64,000 nt of DNA, taken from Streptomyces clavuligerus. Lineage in GTDB: Bacteria > Actinomycetota > Actinomycetes > Streptomycetales > Streptomycetaceae. The translations under genes were made by a program, and so were the position numbers. The notes beneath the pieces were generated by a model that made no database searches, was not told where the DNA came from, and was given only the letters and a program-made list of their open reading frames with translations. Location: assembly GCF_005519465.1 (NCBI RefSeq), contig NZ_CP027858.1, positions 3,782,001 to 3,846,000 on the forward strand, in the 5' to 3' direction. Shown here piece after piece: positions 1 through 8,180 of this stretch (its first letter is position 1; every line of letters begins with the position of its first letter).

Positions 1-2321
1 CCCTGACCGGCGGCACCGCTGTCGGCATCCGGGCCGCGCGGTCCGTGCTGCCCACGCTCTCGCGCCGCAGGCTGCTGGCGCTCGCGGTCGCCGTCACCGG
101 GGTCGCCCTGCTGGCGACCGGTCTCGTACCGGACACCGCGACCGTGCTGTTCCTCGCCGTTCTCGCCGGTGTGTCCGCCGGTGTCGCGGCCAACGTCGGA
201 CACGCCCTCGTCGACCAGGAGACCGAGGCCCCGCGCCAGGCGCGCATGACGGACCATCTCCAGGCGGTCGTCCGCGTCGCCGTCGGGGCGGGCGCGCTTG
301 CCGCGCCGCTGCTGGCCGCCGCGATCGGCCCGTACCGGCTGGCGGTCGGGGACGCCGTCCTCGCCCACGGCGGCGCGGCCTTCACCCTGATGCTGGCGGG
401 CGCGCTGCTGCTGCCGGTCGCCGCGGTCGTCCTCGCCAGGACCGACGACCGCGCCGGTGTACCGCTCCGCCGCGATCTGGGCGAGGCCCTGCGCGGCGGC
501 GCCGACCCCGCCCAGGCACCGGCCGCCACGGGCTTCTTCATCGCGCTGGAGGGCGGCGACGGAGCCGGGAAGTCCACCCAGGCCGAAGCGCTCGCCACCT
601 GGATTCGCAACAAGGGCCACGAGGTCGTCGTCACCCGTGAGCCGGGTGCCACCCCCGTCGGCAAGCGGCTGCGCTCGATCCTGCTGGACGTGGCCTCCGC
701 CGGGCTGTCCAACCGCGCCGAGGCGCTGCTGTACGCGGCGGACCGCGCCGAGCACGTCGGCTCGGTGGTCCGGCCCGCGCTGGAGCGGGGCGCCGTGGTG
801 ATCTCCGACCGGTACATCGACTCCTCGGTCGCCTACCAGGGCGCGGGCCGCGATCTGTCGCCGACGGAGATCGCCCGCATCTCGCGCTGGGCGACGGATG
901 GGCTCGTTCCGCATCTGACGGTGCTGCTGGACGTCTCGCCGGAGACCGCGCGCGAGCGGTTCACGGAGGCGCCCGACCGGCTGGAGTCGGAGCCCGCGGA
1001 GTTCCACCGGCGGGTCCGCTCCGGTTTCCTGACGCTGGCCGCCGGTGACCCGGCGCGCTATCTCGTGGTGGACGCCGGGCAGGAGCCGGAGGCCGTCACC
1101 ACGGTGGTCCGCCACCGGCTCGACCAGATGCTGCCGCTCTCGGAGGCCGAGGTCCGCGCGCGCGAGGAGGCGCGGCGGCGCGAGGCCGAGCGGATCGCGG
1201 AGGAGGCACGGCGCAAGGCCGAGGAGGAGGCCGCCCGCAAGGCAGAGGAGGAGCGCCTGGAGCGGGAGCGCCAGGAGCAGCTCGCCCGGCTGCGGGCCGA
1301 GGAGGAGGAGCGCCGCAAGGCGGAGGAAGAGGAGGCCAAGCGGCTGGAGGCCGAACGGCTCGCGGAGGAGGCCCGGCAGCGCGCCGAGGAGACCCGCAGA
1401 CTGGCCGAGGAGGAGCGCCGCAGGCGGGAGGCCGAGGAGCGGGCGCGCCGCGAGGAGCAGGAGCGGCTGCGCGTCCTGGCGGCCGAGCAGGCCAGGCTGC
1501 GCGCGGAGGCGGAGGCCCGGCGGCTGGAGAAGCAGCGCAAGGCCGAGGAGGCACTTCTGCGGGCCGAGGCGGCCCGGCGGGAGGCGGAGGAGCAGGAGCG
1601 GCGCGCGGCCGAGGAGCGGCGTGCGGCGGCGGAGCTGTCGGCGCAGGAGAAGACGGTGGAGACGCCGTTGCCTGCGCCGCCCGCCGAAGGTTCCGGTTCC
1701 CGTTCCCGTTCCCGTGAGGGGGCGGGTGCGGACGGGGACGGTGACGAGATCACCGTGGTCACGCCCGTGGTCCGGCCGGACGACGAGACGCAGGAGGTGC
1801 CGGGGGCGGGGCGCGGCGGCGCGGCGGACTCCCGGAGCCGGGGCTCCGGTTCCGGTGTCTCAGGACCGGTGTCGGCCATGGACGAGACGGCGGTGCTGCC
1901 GCCGGTCCGGGACGCGGGCGCGGACATGGAGGAGACGGCGGTGCTGCCTCCGGTCCGGGACGAGCGGCCGGTGGACAAGGTGCCGCCGGGCTTCTTCCGG
2001 GACGAGTCCGGCGCGTCGCCCGTTCCGCCGTCGGCCCCGTCGTCCGCCGCCCCGTCGTCCGCCGGTGCTCCGGCCGGGCAGGCGGAGCCCCAGGACCGTA
2101 CGCGGGAGCTGCCGCGGATCGACCCTGACGGCGCCGCGCCCGCCGGGGCGGAGCAGTCCCCCCGGCGCCGCCGTCCGGCCTGGGCGGAGGAGACGCCGCT
2201 CGACGATCTGCCCACGCTCGCCGACGAGCTGCTGGGCGGGTACGAGGGCGACGACCACCGGCGGCCCGGGAACGGCGGCGGCGACGGGACGACGGGGCGG
2301 GAGCGCGGCCCGCGCCGTTAG
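1..2321 (+). CDS. tmk: Thymidylate kinase with MFS-like N-terminus (5' truncated by window)
   Basis: dTMP kinase phosphorylates dTMP to dTDP. The reading frame is open to the left edge, so the start is missing; the GTG at 45 is probably internal. The first ~130 residues after it are hydrophobic membrane segments, the end of an MFS-like domain. The kinase domain follows, with the P-loop GGDGAGKST, the DRY/F-type motif SDRYIDSSVAYQGAGR and the REPG motif. After it comes a long Glu/Arg/Ala heptad-like coiled coil (about nt 1140–1640), then a low-complexity acidic/Pro tail. Fusion to an MFS-like domain and the long tail are usual in Streptomyces tmk and are not specific to this strain. holB lies downstream, as is normal. 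Confidence 0.93.
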   Translation, partial: LTGGTAVGIRAARSVLPTLSRRRLLALAVAVTGVALLATGLVPDTATVLFLAVLAGVSAGVAANVGHALVDQETEAPRQARMTDHLQAVVRVAVGAGALAAPLLAAAIGPYRLAVGDAVLAHGGAAFTLMLAGALLLPVAAVVLARTDDRAGVPLRRDLGEALRGGADPAQAPAATGFFIALEGGDGAGKSTQAEALATWIRNKGHEVVVTREPGATPVGKRLRSILLDVASAGLSNRAEALLYAADRAEHVGSVVRPALERGAVVISDRYIDSSVAYQGAGRDLSPTEIARISRWATDGLVPHLTVLLDVSPETARERFTEAPDRLESEPAEFHRRVRSGFLTLAAGDPARYLVVDAGQEPEAVTTVVRHRLDQMLPLSEAEVRAREEARRREAERIAEEARRKAEEEAARKAEEERLERERQEQLARLRAEEEERRKAEEEEAKRLEAERLAEEARQRAEETRRLAEEERRRREAEERARREEQERLRVLAAEQARLRAEAEARRLEKQRKAEEALLRAEAARREAEEQERRAAEERRAAAELSAQEKTVETPLPAPPAEGSGSRSRSREGAGADGDGDEITVVTPVVRPDDETQEVPGAGRGGAADSRSRGSGSGVSGPVSAMDETAVLPPVRDAGADMEETAVLPPVRDERPVDKVPPGFFRDESGASPVPPSAPSSAAPSSAGAPAGQAEPQDRTRELPRIDPDGAAPAGAEQSPRRRRPAWAEETPLDDLPTLADELLGGYEGDDHRRPGNGGGDGTTGRERGPRR

Positions 2322-2439
2322 GACGAGCCGTCGCGGGCCGGTCGTTCCGGTGGTGGGACGGCGTTGTCGTACCCCTCCCTCACAATGGGGGGTGCACAGG
2401 AACGACCGGGACGTGGCCGCCGTACCCGGCCGTCCGGCC

Positions 2440-2625
2440 TTGCGGCATGCGCACCGCATGGTGCACGGCAGCGGCGGTACACGGCAGCGGCACGCGCACG
2501 GCAGCACGGCAGCACGGCAGCGACACAGCAGTACGGCAGTACAGCAGCGACAAGCGGTACGACAGCGGCACGGCGGCAGGTGCGAGGACAGCACGGCAGC
2601 ACGGCAGCACCACAGCGATCAGGGC
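2440..2625. repeat. Degenerate GCACGGCAGC-type tandem repeat between tmk and holB
   Basis: The 340-bp gap between tmk and holB contains a purine-rich run of imperfect copies of GGCAGCACGGCAGC and GGCAGTACAGCAGC units. Short ORFs read here in several frames are products of the repeat and carry no recognisable domain. A weak ACCCC/GGGGT hairpin sits at about 2371–2393. Function unknown; it may be slippage-prone DNA. Confidence 0.6.
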
Positions 2626-2661
2626 ATGGAGCCCGCGGAGCCATGGGGCAGGTGACGGCGG

Positions 2662-3867
2662 ATGGCCGTATGGGACGACCTCGTCGGTCAGGAGCGGTTG
2701 GCGGAGCAGCTCACCGACGCCGCCCGGGACGCCGACGCCTTCGTCACCGCCGTGGAGCGGGGCGGTGACCTCCCCGAGGCGTCGAGGATGACGCACGCCT
2801 GGCTGTTCACCGGCCCCCCGGGCGCCGGACGGGTCACCGCGGCGCGCGCCTTCGCCGCCGCGCTCCAGTGCGTCAGCCCCGACCGGGCCCTGGGCGGCGT
2901 CCCCGGCTGCGGTTTCTGCGACGGCTGCCACACCGCCCTCGCGGGCACGCACGCGGACATCACCGCGGTCGCCGCCGTGGGCTCCCAGATCCTCGCCGAC
3001 GACATGCGGGACACCGTCCGCAAGTCGTTCACCTCCCCCGCGAACGGCCGCTGGCAGGTGATCCTCGTCGAGGACGCCGAGCGGCTGAACGAGAAGTCGG
3101 CGAACGCGGTGCTGAAGGCGGTCGAGGAGCCCGCGCCGCGCACGGTCTGGCTGCTCTGCGCCCCCTCCATCGAGGACGTCCTGCCGACCATCCGCTCCCG
3201 CTGCCGCCATCTGACCCTGCGCACCCCGCCGGTCGCGGCGGTCGCCGACTTCCTCGTCCGCCGGGACGGGATCGAACCCGCCGCGGCGGACGCCGCCGCC
3301 CGCGCCACCCAGGGCCATGTCGAACGGGCCCGCCGCCTCGCCACCGACGGGGACGCGCGCGCCCGCCGGGCCGCCGTGCTGAAGCTGCCGCTGCGCGTGG
3401 ACGACATCGGCGCGGCGCTCAAGGGGGCGCAGGAGCTGATCGACGCCGCCGCCGAGGACGCCAAGCAGGTCGCCGAGGAGATCGACACCAAGGAGACCGA
3501 GGAGCTGAAGGCGGCGCTCGGCGCGGCGCAGGGCGGCCGGATGCCGCGCGGCACCGCCGGGGTGATGAAGGAGTTGGAGGAGCGGCAGAAGCGCCGCCGC
3601 ACCCGGACCCAGCGCGACAGCCTGGATCTGGCGCTCGGTGACCTCACCGGGTTCTACCGCGATGTGCTGGCGCTCCAGCTCGGGTCCGGCGTCGCCATCG
3701 CCAACGAGGACGTCCGGGACGCGCTGGAGAGGGTCGCCCGCGCCTCGGCCCCCGAGCGCACCCTGCGCCGGATCGAGGCGGTGATCGCCTGCCGGGAGGC
3801 GCTGGAGGGGAATGTGGCTCCGCTGCTGGCGGTCGAGGCGATGACGATGGCGCTGCGGGCGGGCTGA
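2662..3867 (+). CDS. holB: DNA polymerase III delta' subunit
   Basis: Clamp-loader subunit delta' of the replicative polymerase (401 aa). The N-terminal AAA+ domain carries VWDDLVGQERL and a degenerate Walker A, GPPGAGRVT, in which Arg replaces the usual Lys, as expected for a non-hydrolysing delta'. A zinc-binding cluster CGFCDGCH follows, then NAVLKAVEEP and an SRC-type sensor, SRCRHL. The C-terminal part is the helical collar region. The ATG at 2662 is chosen because the conserved N-terminus begins there. It sits immediately downstream of tmk, the normal actinobacterial order. Confidence 0.93.
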   Translation: MAVWDDLVGQERLAEQLTDAARDADAFVTAVERGGDLPEASRMTHAWLFTGPPGAGRVTAARAFAAALQCVSPDRALGGVPGCGFCDGCHTALAGTHADITAVAAVGSQILADDMRDTVRKSFTSPANGRWQVILVEDAERLNEKSANAVLKAVEEPAPRTVWLLCAPSIEDVLPTIRSRCRHLTLRTPPVAAVADFLVRRDGIEPAAADAAARATQGHVERARRLATDGDARARRAAVLKLPLRVDDIGAALKGAQELIDAAAEDAKQVAEEIDTKETEELKAALGAAQGGRMPRGTAGVMKELEERQKRRRTRTQRDSLDLALGDLTGFYRDVLALQLGSGVAIANEDVRDALERVARASAPERTLRRIEAVIACREALEGNVAPLLAVEAMTMALRAG

Positions 3868-4074
3868 GAACGGGGTGCGGTGGCCGGGCCGGGTGGTGCC
3901 TCGCGTTCCGGCACGGGCGACGGAGTGCGGCGCCCGGCCGGTGGGTCGCGGGTGGTGGCGCGCGGCCGCGGCCGATGACGTGCCGGCTGTGGTTGCGACT
4001 GCGGGTCGTGGCTTGCTGGTCGTGGATCGTGGATCGTGGATCGCGGGGAGATGTCACTCGTTCGTGACCGAACG

Positions 4075-4110
4075 GGCTCTTTCCGGCTTCCCTCCCCTAC
4101 GCTCCGTGGA
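4075..4110 (+). promoter_or_regulatory. Possible leaderless promoter of the peptidase gene
   Basis: There is no Shine-Dalgarno sequence before the ATG at 4110. A TACGCT hexamer at 4098–4103 sits where a -10 box would place transcription start at or next to the ATG, so the mRNA may be leaderless. The -35 region is weak. Three tandem copies of CGTGGAT lie further upstream at 4021–4041. Confidence 0.3.
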
Positions 4111-5648
4111 TGGACCAACGGCGCACGCTCCGCAGTTCCGCTCTCGCGCTGATGGCCGCCGCCCTGCTGGCGTCGGGGTGCGGCGGTCCTGGACCGGGAC
4201 CGGACGGGGACCGGGACGCGGCCGTGGACACGGCGGCCGACGCCGCGCTGCGGCCGTACACCACGCAGAAACCGGTCTGGCGGGCGTGCGGGACCCCCGG
4301 GTTCCAGTGCGCGCGGCTGACCGTTCCGCTCGATTACGACCGGCCCGGGGACGGGACGATCAAGCTGGCGGTGGCCCGCAAGAAGGCCACGGGACCGGGG
4401 AAACGGCTCGGTTCGCTGCTGGTCAACCCGGGCGGCCCCGGGGGCTCGGCGGTCGAGTACCTCCAGCTCTTCGCGGGCACCGGCTACCCCGCCCCGGTCC
4501 GCGCCCGTTACGACATGGTCGCCGTCGACCCCCGGGGCGTGGCGGGCAGTGAGCCCGTGACCTGCCTAGACGGCCGGGAGATGGACGCGTACACACAGAT
4601 CGACCAGACCCCCGACGACCCGGCCGAGACCCGGCGGCTCACCGATGCCTTCCGCTCCTTCGCCGAGGGCTGCGCGGAACGCTCGGCCGCGCTGCTGCCG
4701 TATGTCTCCACCGAGGACGCCGCGCGGGACATGGACATCCTGCGGGCGGTGCTCGGCGACGAGAGACTGACCTATGTCGGCGCCTCGTACGGCACCTTCC
4801 TGGGGGCGACGTACGCCGAGCTGTTCCCCGGCCGCACGGGTCGGCTGGTGCTCGACGGGGCGCTCGACCCCTCCCGCACCGCGCGCCAGGTCAACCAGGA
4901 CCAGACGGCCGGTTTCGAGACCGCGTTCCGTTCGTTCGCCGCGGACTGTGTCGCGCGCGCGGACTGCCCGCTCTCCACCGGGTCCACGGCACAGGCCGCC
5001 GACCGCCTCCGCGCTCTCCTCGCCCGGCTCGACGCCCGTCCGCTGCCCACCGGCGAGCCCCGGAGGCTGGGCGAGGCGCTGGCGACCACCGGGGTCCTGG
5101 CCGCGATGTACGACGAGGGGGCGTGGCCACGGCTGCGCGAGGCCCTGACCAGCGCCCTGGACGGGGACGGCGCGCCGCTGCTGGCCCTCGCGGACGGTTA
5201 CTACGAACGGTCGGGCGACGGCTCGTACTCGAACCTCATGTTCGCGAACGCCGCCGTGAACTGTCTGGACCTCCCGCCCGCCTTCTCCTCCCCCGCCGAG
5301 GTGGAACGGGCCTCCGGCGCCTTCGAGAAGGCGTCCCCCGTGTTCGGCCGGGGCTTCGCCTGGGCCGCCCTGAACTGCGCGTACTGGCCTTCCCGCGCCA
5401 CCGGGACCCCGCACCGCATCACAGCGGAGGGCGCCGCTCCGATCCTGGTCGTCGGCACGACGAGGGACCCCGCGACCCCGTACCGATGGGCCCGCGCGCT
5501 GGCCGGGCAACTGTCGTCGGGGACCCTGCTCACCTACGAGGGCGACGGCCACACGGCCTATGGGCGGGGCAGCGACTGCGTCGACACGGCGGTCAACCGC
5601 TATCTGCTGGAGGGGACGGTTCCGCGCGACGGCACACGGTGCCGCTGA
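4110..5648 (+). CDS. Secreted alpha/beta-hydrolase, tripeptidyl aminopeptidase-like lipoprotein
   Basis: Predicted extracellular serine peptidase or hydrolase of 512 aa. The N-terminus has a basic start, a hydrophobic stretch and a lipobox, LLASGC, so it is probably an exported lipoprotein. The alpha/beta-hydrolase core shows VNPGGPGGS (oxyanion region), DPRG, the nucleophile elbow GASYGTF and a C-terminal EGDGHTAYG with the probable catalytic His. Cysteine pairs in the C-terminal cap (CLDLP, LNCAYWPS) fit the TAP-like C-terminal domain. It stands alone in its transcription unit and converges with the MFS gene. Substrate is inferred from family only. Confidence 0.85.
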   Translation: MDQRRTLRSSALALMAAALLASGCGGPGPGPDGDRDAAVDTAADAALRPYTTQKPVWRACGTPGFQCARLTVPLDYDRPGDGTIKLAVARKKATGPGKRLGSLLVNPGGPGGSAVEYLQLFAGTGYPAPVRARYDMVAVDPRGVAGSEPVTCLDGREMDAYTQIDQTPDDPAETRRLTDAFRSFAEGCAERSAALLPYVSTEDAARDMDILRAVLGDERLTYVGASYGTFLGATYAELFPGRTGRLVLDGALDPSRTARQVNQDQTAGFETAFRSFAADCVARADCPLSTGSTAQAADRLRALLARLDARPLPTGEPRRLGEALATTGVLAAMYDEGAWPRLREALTSALDGDGAPLLALADGYYERSGDGSYSNLMFANAAVNCLDLPPAFSSPAEVERASGAFEKASPVFGRGFAWAALNCAYWPSRATGTPHRITAEGAAPILVVGTTRDPATPYRWARALAGQLSSGTLLTYEGDGHTAYGRGSDCVDTAVNRYLLEGTVPRDGTRCR

Positions 5649-5688
5649 GGTCTCCGGCCGGTGCTCGGCAGCGGTGCTCCGCGGCGGC

Positions 5689-7188
5689 TCAGTGGTGGCC
5701 GCCGGTGGCGTGGAACCCCCGGGGCACCAGCCAGACCACGAGGGCGGTGACCACGGCGACGATCCCGACGCAGACGAACGCGGTGGTGGTCAGCGCGCTG
5801 TCGAAGGCGGCCCGCCCGGCGGCGAGCACCGCGCTGCCCGCGCTGCCGCCCAGCGCCAGGGAGAGTTCGTACGCGTCCCCGATCGACTCGGCCGCCGTGG
5901 CGGGCTGCCCGGCCATATGACTCGCGTACACGGCGCCGTGGATGGAGCCGAGCAGCGCGACCCCGAGCCCCACGCCGAGTTCGTAGCTGGTCTCGGAGAC
6001 GGCCCCCGCCTGTCCCGCGCGCTCGGCGGGGACGGCGGAGACGAGGACGGACGAGGCGGTGGTCATTGCCACCCCGTCCCCGAGGCCGAGGGCGACCAGG
6101 ACGACGGCCACATAGCCGTAGGCCGTGGGCTCCGGCGACAGCGCCAGCACCAGGAAGCCGGCGACGACCGCGCCGAGCCCCAGCGCCATGATCGTCCGGA
6201 CGGCGGTCCGCTCCATCAGCCAGGGGGCGAGCAGCGCCCCCGCGAGCATGGCGAGCGCGGCGGGCAGGGTGCGCAGTCCGGCCTCGGAGGGCGAGTAGCC
6301 GTGGACGTACTGGAGCCAGAGGGAGAGCAGGAAGAGCGCCGCGCCGATCGCGAGCATGGCCATCAGGATGGCGAGCGCCGCGGCGGTGAAGGCACGGTTC
6401 CGGAAGAGCCGTACATCCAGCAGGGGGTCCCGCAGCCCGAGCTGCCGCCGGGCGAACAGCGCGAGCGCCAGCAGCCCGCCGAGCAGCACCAGGACGTCCG
6501 CGGGGGCGGGGCTGCCCTTGGCGACATGCTTGATGCCCCAGGCCAGCGCGATGATGCCGACGACGGAGAGGACGGCCCCGAGATAGTCCAGCCGGTCGTG
6601 TCCGCTGTCCTTGAACTCGGGCAGCAGCCACACCCCCGCGACCACGGTCACCACCACGACGGGCACATTCACCCAGAACGCCGCCGACCAGCCGTACTCC
6701 TCCACCAGCACCCCGCCGACCAGCGGCCCGACGGCGGCTCCGGCCCCGGCCACGGCGGCCCAGATACCGATCGCGCGGGTCCGCTCCCGGGCGTCGGTGA
6801 AGATGTTCCGGATCAACGAGAGCGTGGACGGCATCACCATCGCCCCGCCGATCCCCAGCAGCACCCGCCCGGCGATCAACTGCCAGGTCGTCCCGGCGGT
6901 GGCGGCAACGACCGACGCGACCCCGAAGACCATGATCCCGGTGATGAACAGCAGTTTGCGCCCATACCGGTCACCGACCGCCCCCGTGGTGACCAGCAGC
7001 CCGCCGAGGACGAGCCCATAGACATCGATGATCCACAGCTGGGCGATGGCCCCCGGGTCGAGATCCTCGATGAGCGAGGGCAGCGCCACATTGAGGATCG
7101 TGGCGTCCATGGCCACCAGCAGCAGACTCGCACAGAGCACGGCCAGCATCCCCCACCGCCCGGCAGACACACTCCCGGCTCGGCCCAC
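5689..7188 (-). CDS. DHA2-family MFS drug exporter (14 TM)
   Basis: Integral membrane drug:H+ antiporter of 499 aa, the usual length of 14-TM EmrB/QacA transporters. Visible hallmarks are the early motif LNVALPSLIEDL, the loop motif VTTGAVGDRYGRKLLF (motif A, G-x-x-x-D-R-x-G-R-K) and the motif C-like stretch GAGAAVGPLVGG. The C-terminus ends in HATGGHH. Transcribed toward the peptidase gene with about 40 bp between the stops. No TetR/MarR regulator is adjacent. Substrate cannot be told from sequence. Confidence 0.9.
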   Translation of the reverse strand: MGRAGSVSAGRWGMLAVLCASLLLVAMDATILNVALPSLIEDLDPGAIAQLWIIDVYGLVLGGLLVTTGAVGDRYGRKLLFITGIMVFGVASVVAATAGTTWQLIAGRVLLGIGGAMVMPSTLSLIRNIFTDARERTRAIGIWAAVAGAGAAVGPLVGGVLVEEYGWSAAFWVNVPVVVVTVVAGVWLLPEFKDSGHDRLDYLGAVLSVVGIIALAWGIKHVAKGSPAPADVLVLLGGLLALALFARRQLGLRDPLLDVRLFRNRAFTAAALAILMAMLAIGAALFLLSLWLQYVHGYSPSEAGLRTLPAALAMLAGALLAPWLMERTAVRTIMALGLGAVVAGFLVLALSPEPTAYGYVAVVLVALGLGDGVAMTTASSVLVSAVPAERAGQAGAVSETSYELGVGLGVALLGSIHGAVYASHMAGQPATAAESIGDAYELSLALGGSAGSAVLAAGRAAFDSALTTTAFVCVGIVAVVTALVVWLVPRGFHATGGHH

Positions 7189-7356
7189 GGCCCTGTCCCT
7201 TCGGAGTGCGGCGTCTCAGCGGTCCTGACGGCAACGATCCCTCCCGCTCAGTATCGGAACCCGTCACCCCCCGCTCCGCAACTCGAAGCCCGCTCCCACG
7301 CACGCTTCCCGGGGCAGACACCAGTGCCGTGTCCGACGCCTGCACGAAACCAAAAG

Positions 7357-7389
7357 AAACCCAGGCCAGAAATCATCTGACCTGGGTTT
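7357..7389 (-). terminator. Terminator of the tRNA-Thr locus
   Basis: Inverted repeat AAACCCAGGCCAGA / TCTGACCTGGGTTT (14-bp arms, one mismatch, 5-nt loop). It lies 4 bp downstream of the tRNA 3' end on the minus strand and ends in T-rich sequence in that direction, a classic tRNA terminator on the chromosomal side of the integration site. Confidence 0.8.
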
Positions 7390-7393
7390 CCAG

Positions 7394-7440
7394 TGGAGCC
7401 GCCTTCGGGATTCGAACCCGAGACCTACGCATTACGAGCC
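7394..7440 (-). tRNA. 3' fragment of tRNA-Thr(CGT): attachment-site scar
   Basis: Read on the minus strand, it contains an anticodon loop CTCGTAA (anticodon CGT, threonine), the 3' anticodon strand TGCGT, a perfect T arm TCGGG-TTCGAAT-CCCGA, the acceptor strand AGGCGGC, the discriminator T and an encoded CCA. The expected 5' partner ACGCA and the D arm are missing; upstream bases are unrelated, so the gene is cut at the anticodon loop. This is how tyrosine-integrase elements leave the distal att site after restoring the tRNA at the other end. The own terminator is retained. I saw no intact copy in the window. Confidence 0.85.
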
Positions 7441-7707
7441 CGCTAGGGATCATGCCGGGCTGTGCCGCGTGATCGTGTCAGATCCCGTTTTCCCAGATCA
7501 GAGCACCTGTGGCGGTCCCGCTGCTCGCGCCCCATGCTGCACCGTCCAAAGGCGTCCGCGCTCCCCTTGCGCTCCCCTGGTCGCCCCCTGCGAGGCTACA
7601 ACCCCGGACAGCAATCGGATGACCAGCCCTGAGCGCTTCTTGTCGACATCCGACACAATCAACAGGCGAGGGGAAACGCCTCGTAGGACCACATTTGAGG
7701 ATGCCTG

Positions 7708-8019
7708 ATGGCAGACGGCAAGCTCGTACGAGACCTGATTCCCCAGATCATCCGCGAGAGCGGTGCGGAGCCGATGATCTACGTCGCCGGCCCGGAAGAG
7801 TACCGGGAGCGGCTGCGCCACAAGCTCAGCGAGGAGGTAGCCGACCTCACCGCGGACGACTCCGCGGCTGCCGAGGAGCTGGCAGACATCCTCGAAGTGG
7901 TTCACGCACTCGCCCTCGACCTGGGCATGACACCGAGCCGCTTGGAGGAACGGCGAGCACAGAAGGCTGCGTCGAGGGGTGGTTTCGCTGGCAAAGTCGT
8001 GTGGACCGGCAATGCCTGA
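7708..8019 (+). CDS. MazG/PRA-PH-like NTP pyrophosphohydrolase
   Basis: A 103-aa all-alpha pyrophosphohydrolase. The family pattern KLVRDLIPQII at the N-terminus, then KLSEEVADL, EELADILEVV and an E-x-x-x-K-x-x-x-R-GGF tail, matches small phosphoribosyl-ATP/MazG-like enzymes that hydrolyse nucleotide triphosphates; the EE..E..DI residues bind Mg2+. It is the first gene inside the element, about 270 bp from the tRNA scar. The leader has a short AGGCG/CGCCT hairpin at about 7662–7681. Such enzymes often ride with defence systems, possibly cleaning non-canonical nucleotides or changing nucleotide pools, but a role here is inference. Confidence 0.75.
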   Translation: MADGKLVRDLIPQIIRESGAEPMIYVAGPEEYRERLRHKLSEEVADLTADDSAAAEELADILEVVHALALDLGMTPSRLEERRAQKAASRGGFAGKVVWTGNA

Positions 8020-8180
8020 GCTGCCTGTGGGTTCCGGAGTCGCAGACAGCATGTCGGTTCCGCGAGGAGCCGCTGGACAGCCGCCAGCTCCCGCACAGCG
8101 GCGAGCGGGCTGATGCGGCTACAGCGTAAGGTTCGGTGCTGCCGTATGTAGATTCGCCGGTCGAATCCCAGGAAGCGTTC

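Noticed and set aside
1058..2215. Long open frames opposite and alongside the tmk coiled coil
   Set aside because: They mirror the Glu/Arg-rich codons of tmk, are Ser/Arg-rich low complexity, and have no domain. Shadows of high-GC coding.
5560..7380. 606-codon forward frame over the MFS gene
   Set aside because: Antisense shadow of the transporter; the reverse frame has clear membrane helices and MFS motifs.
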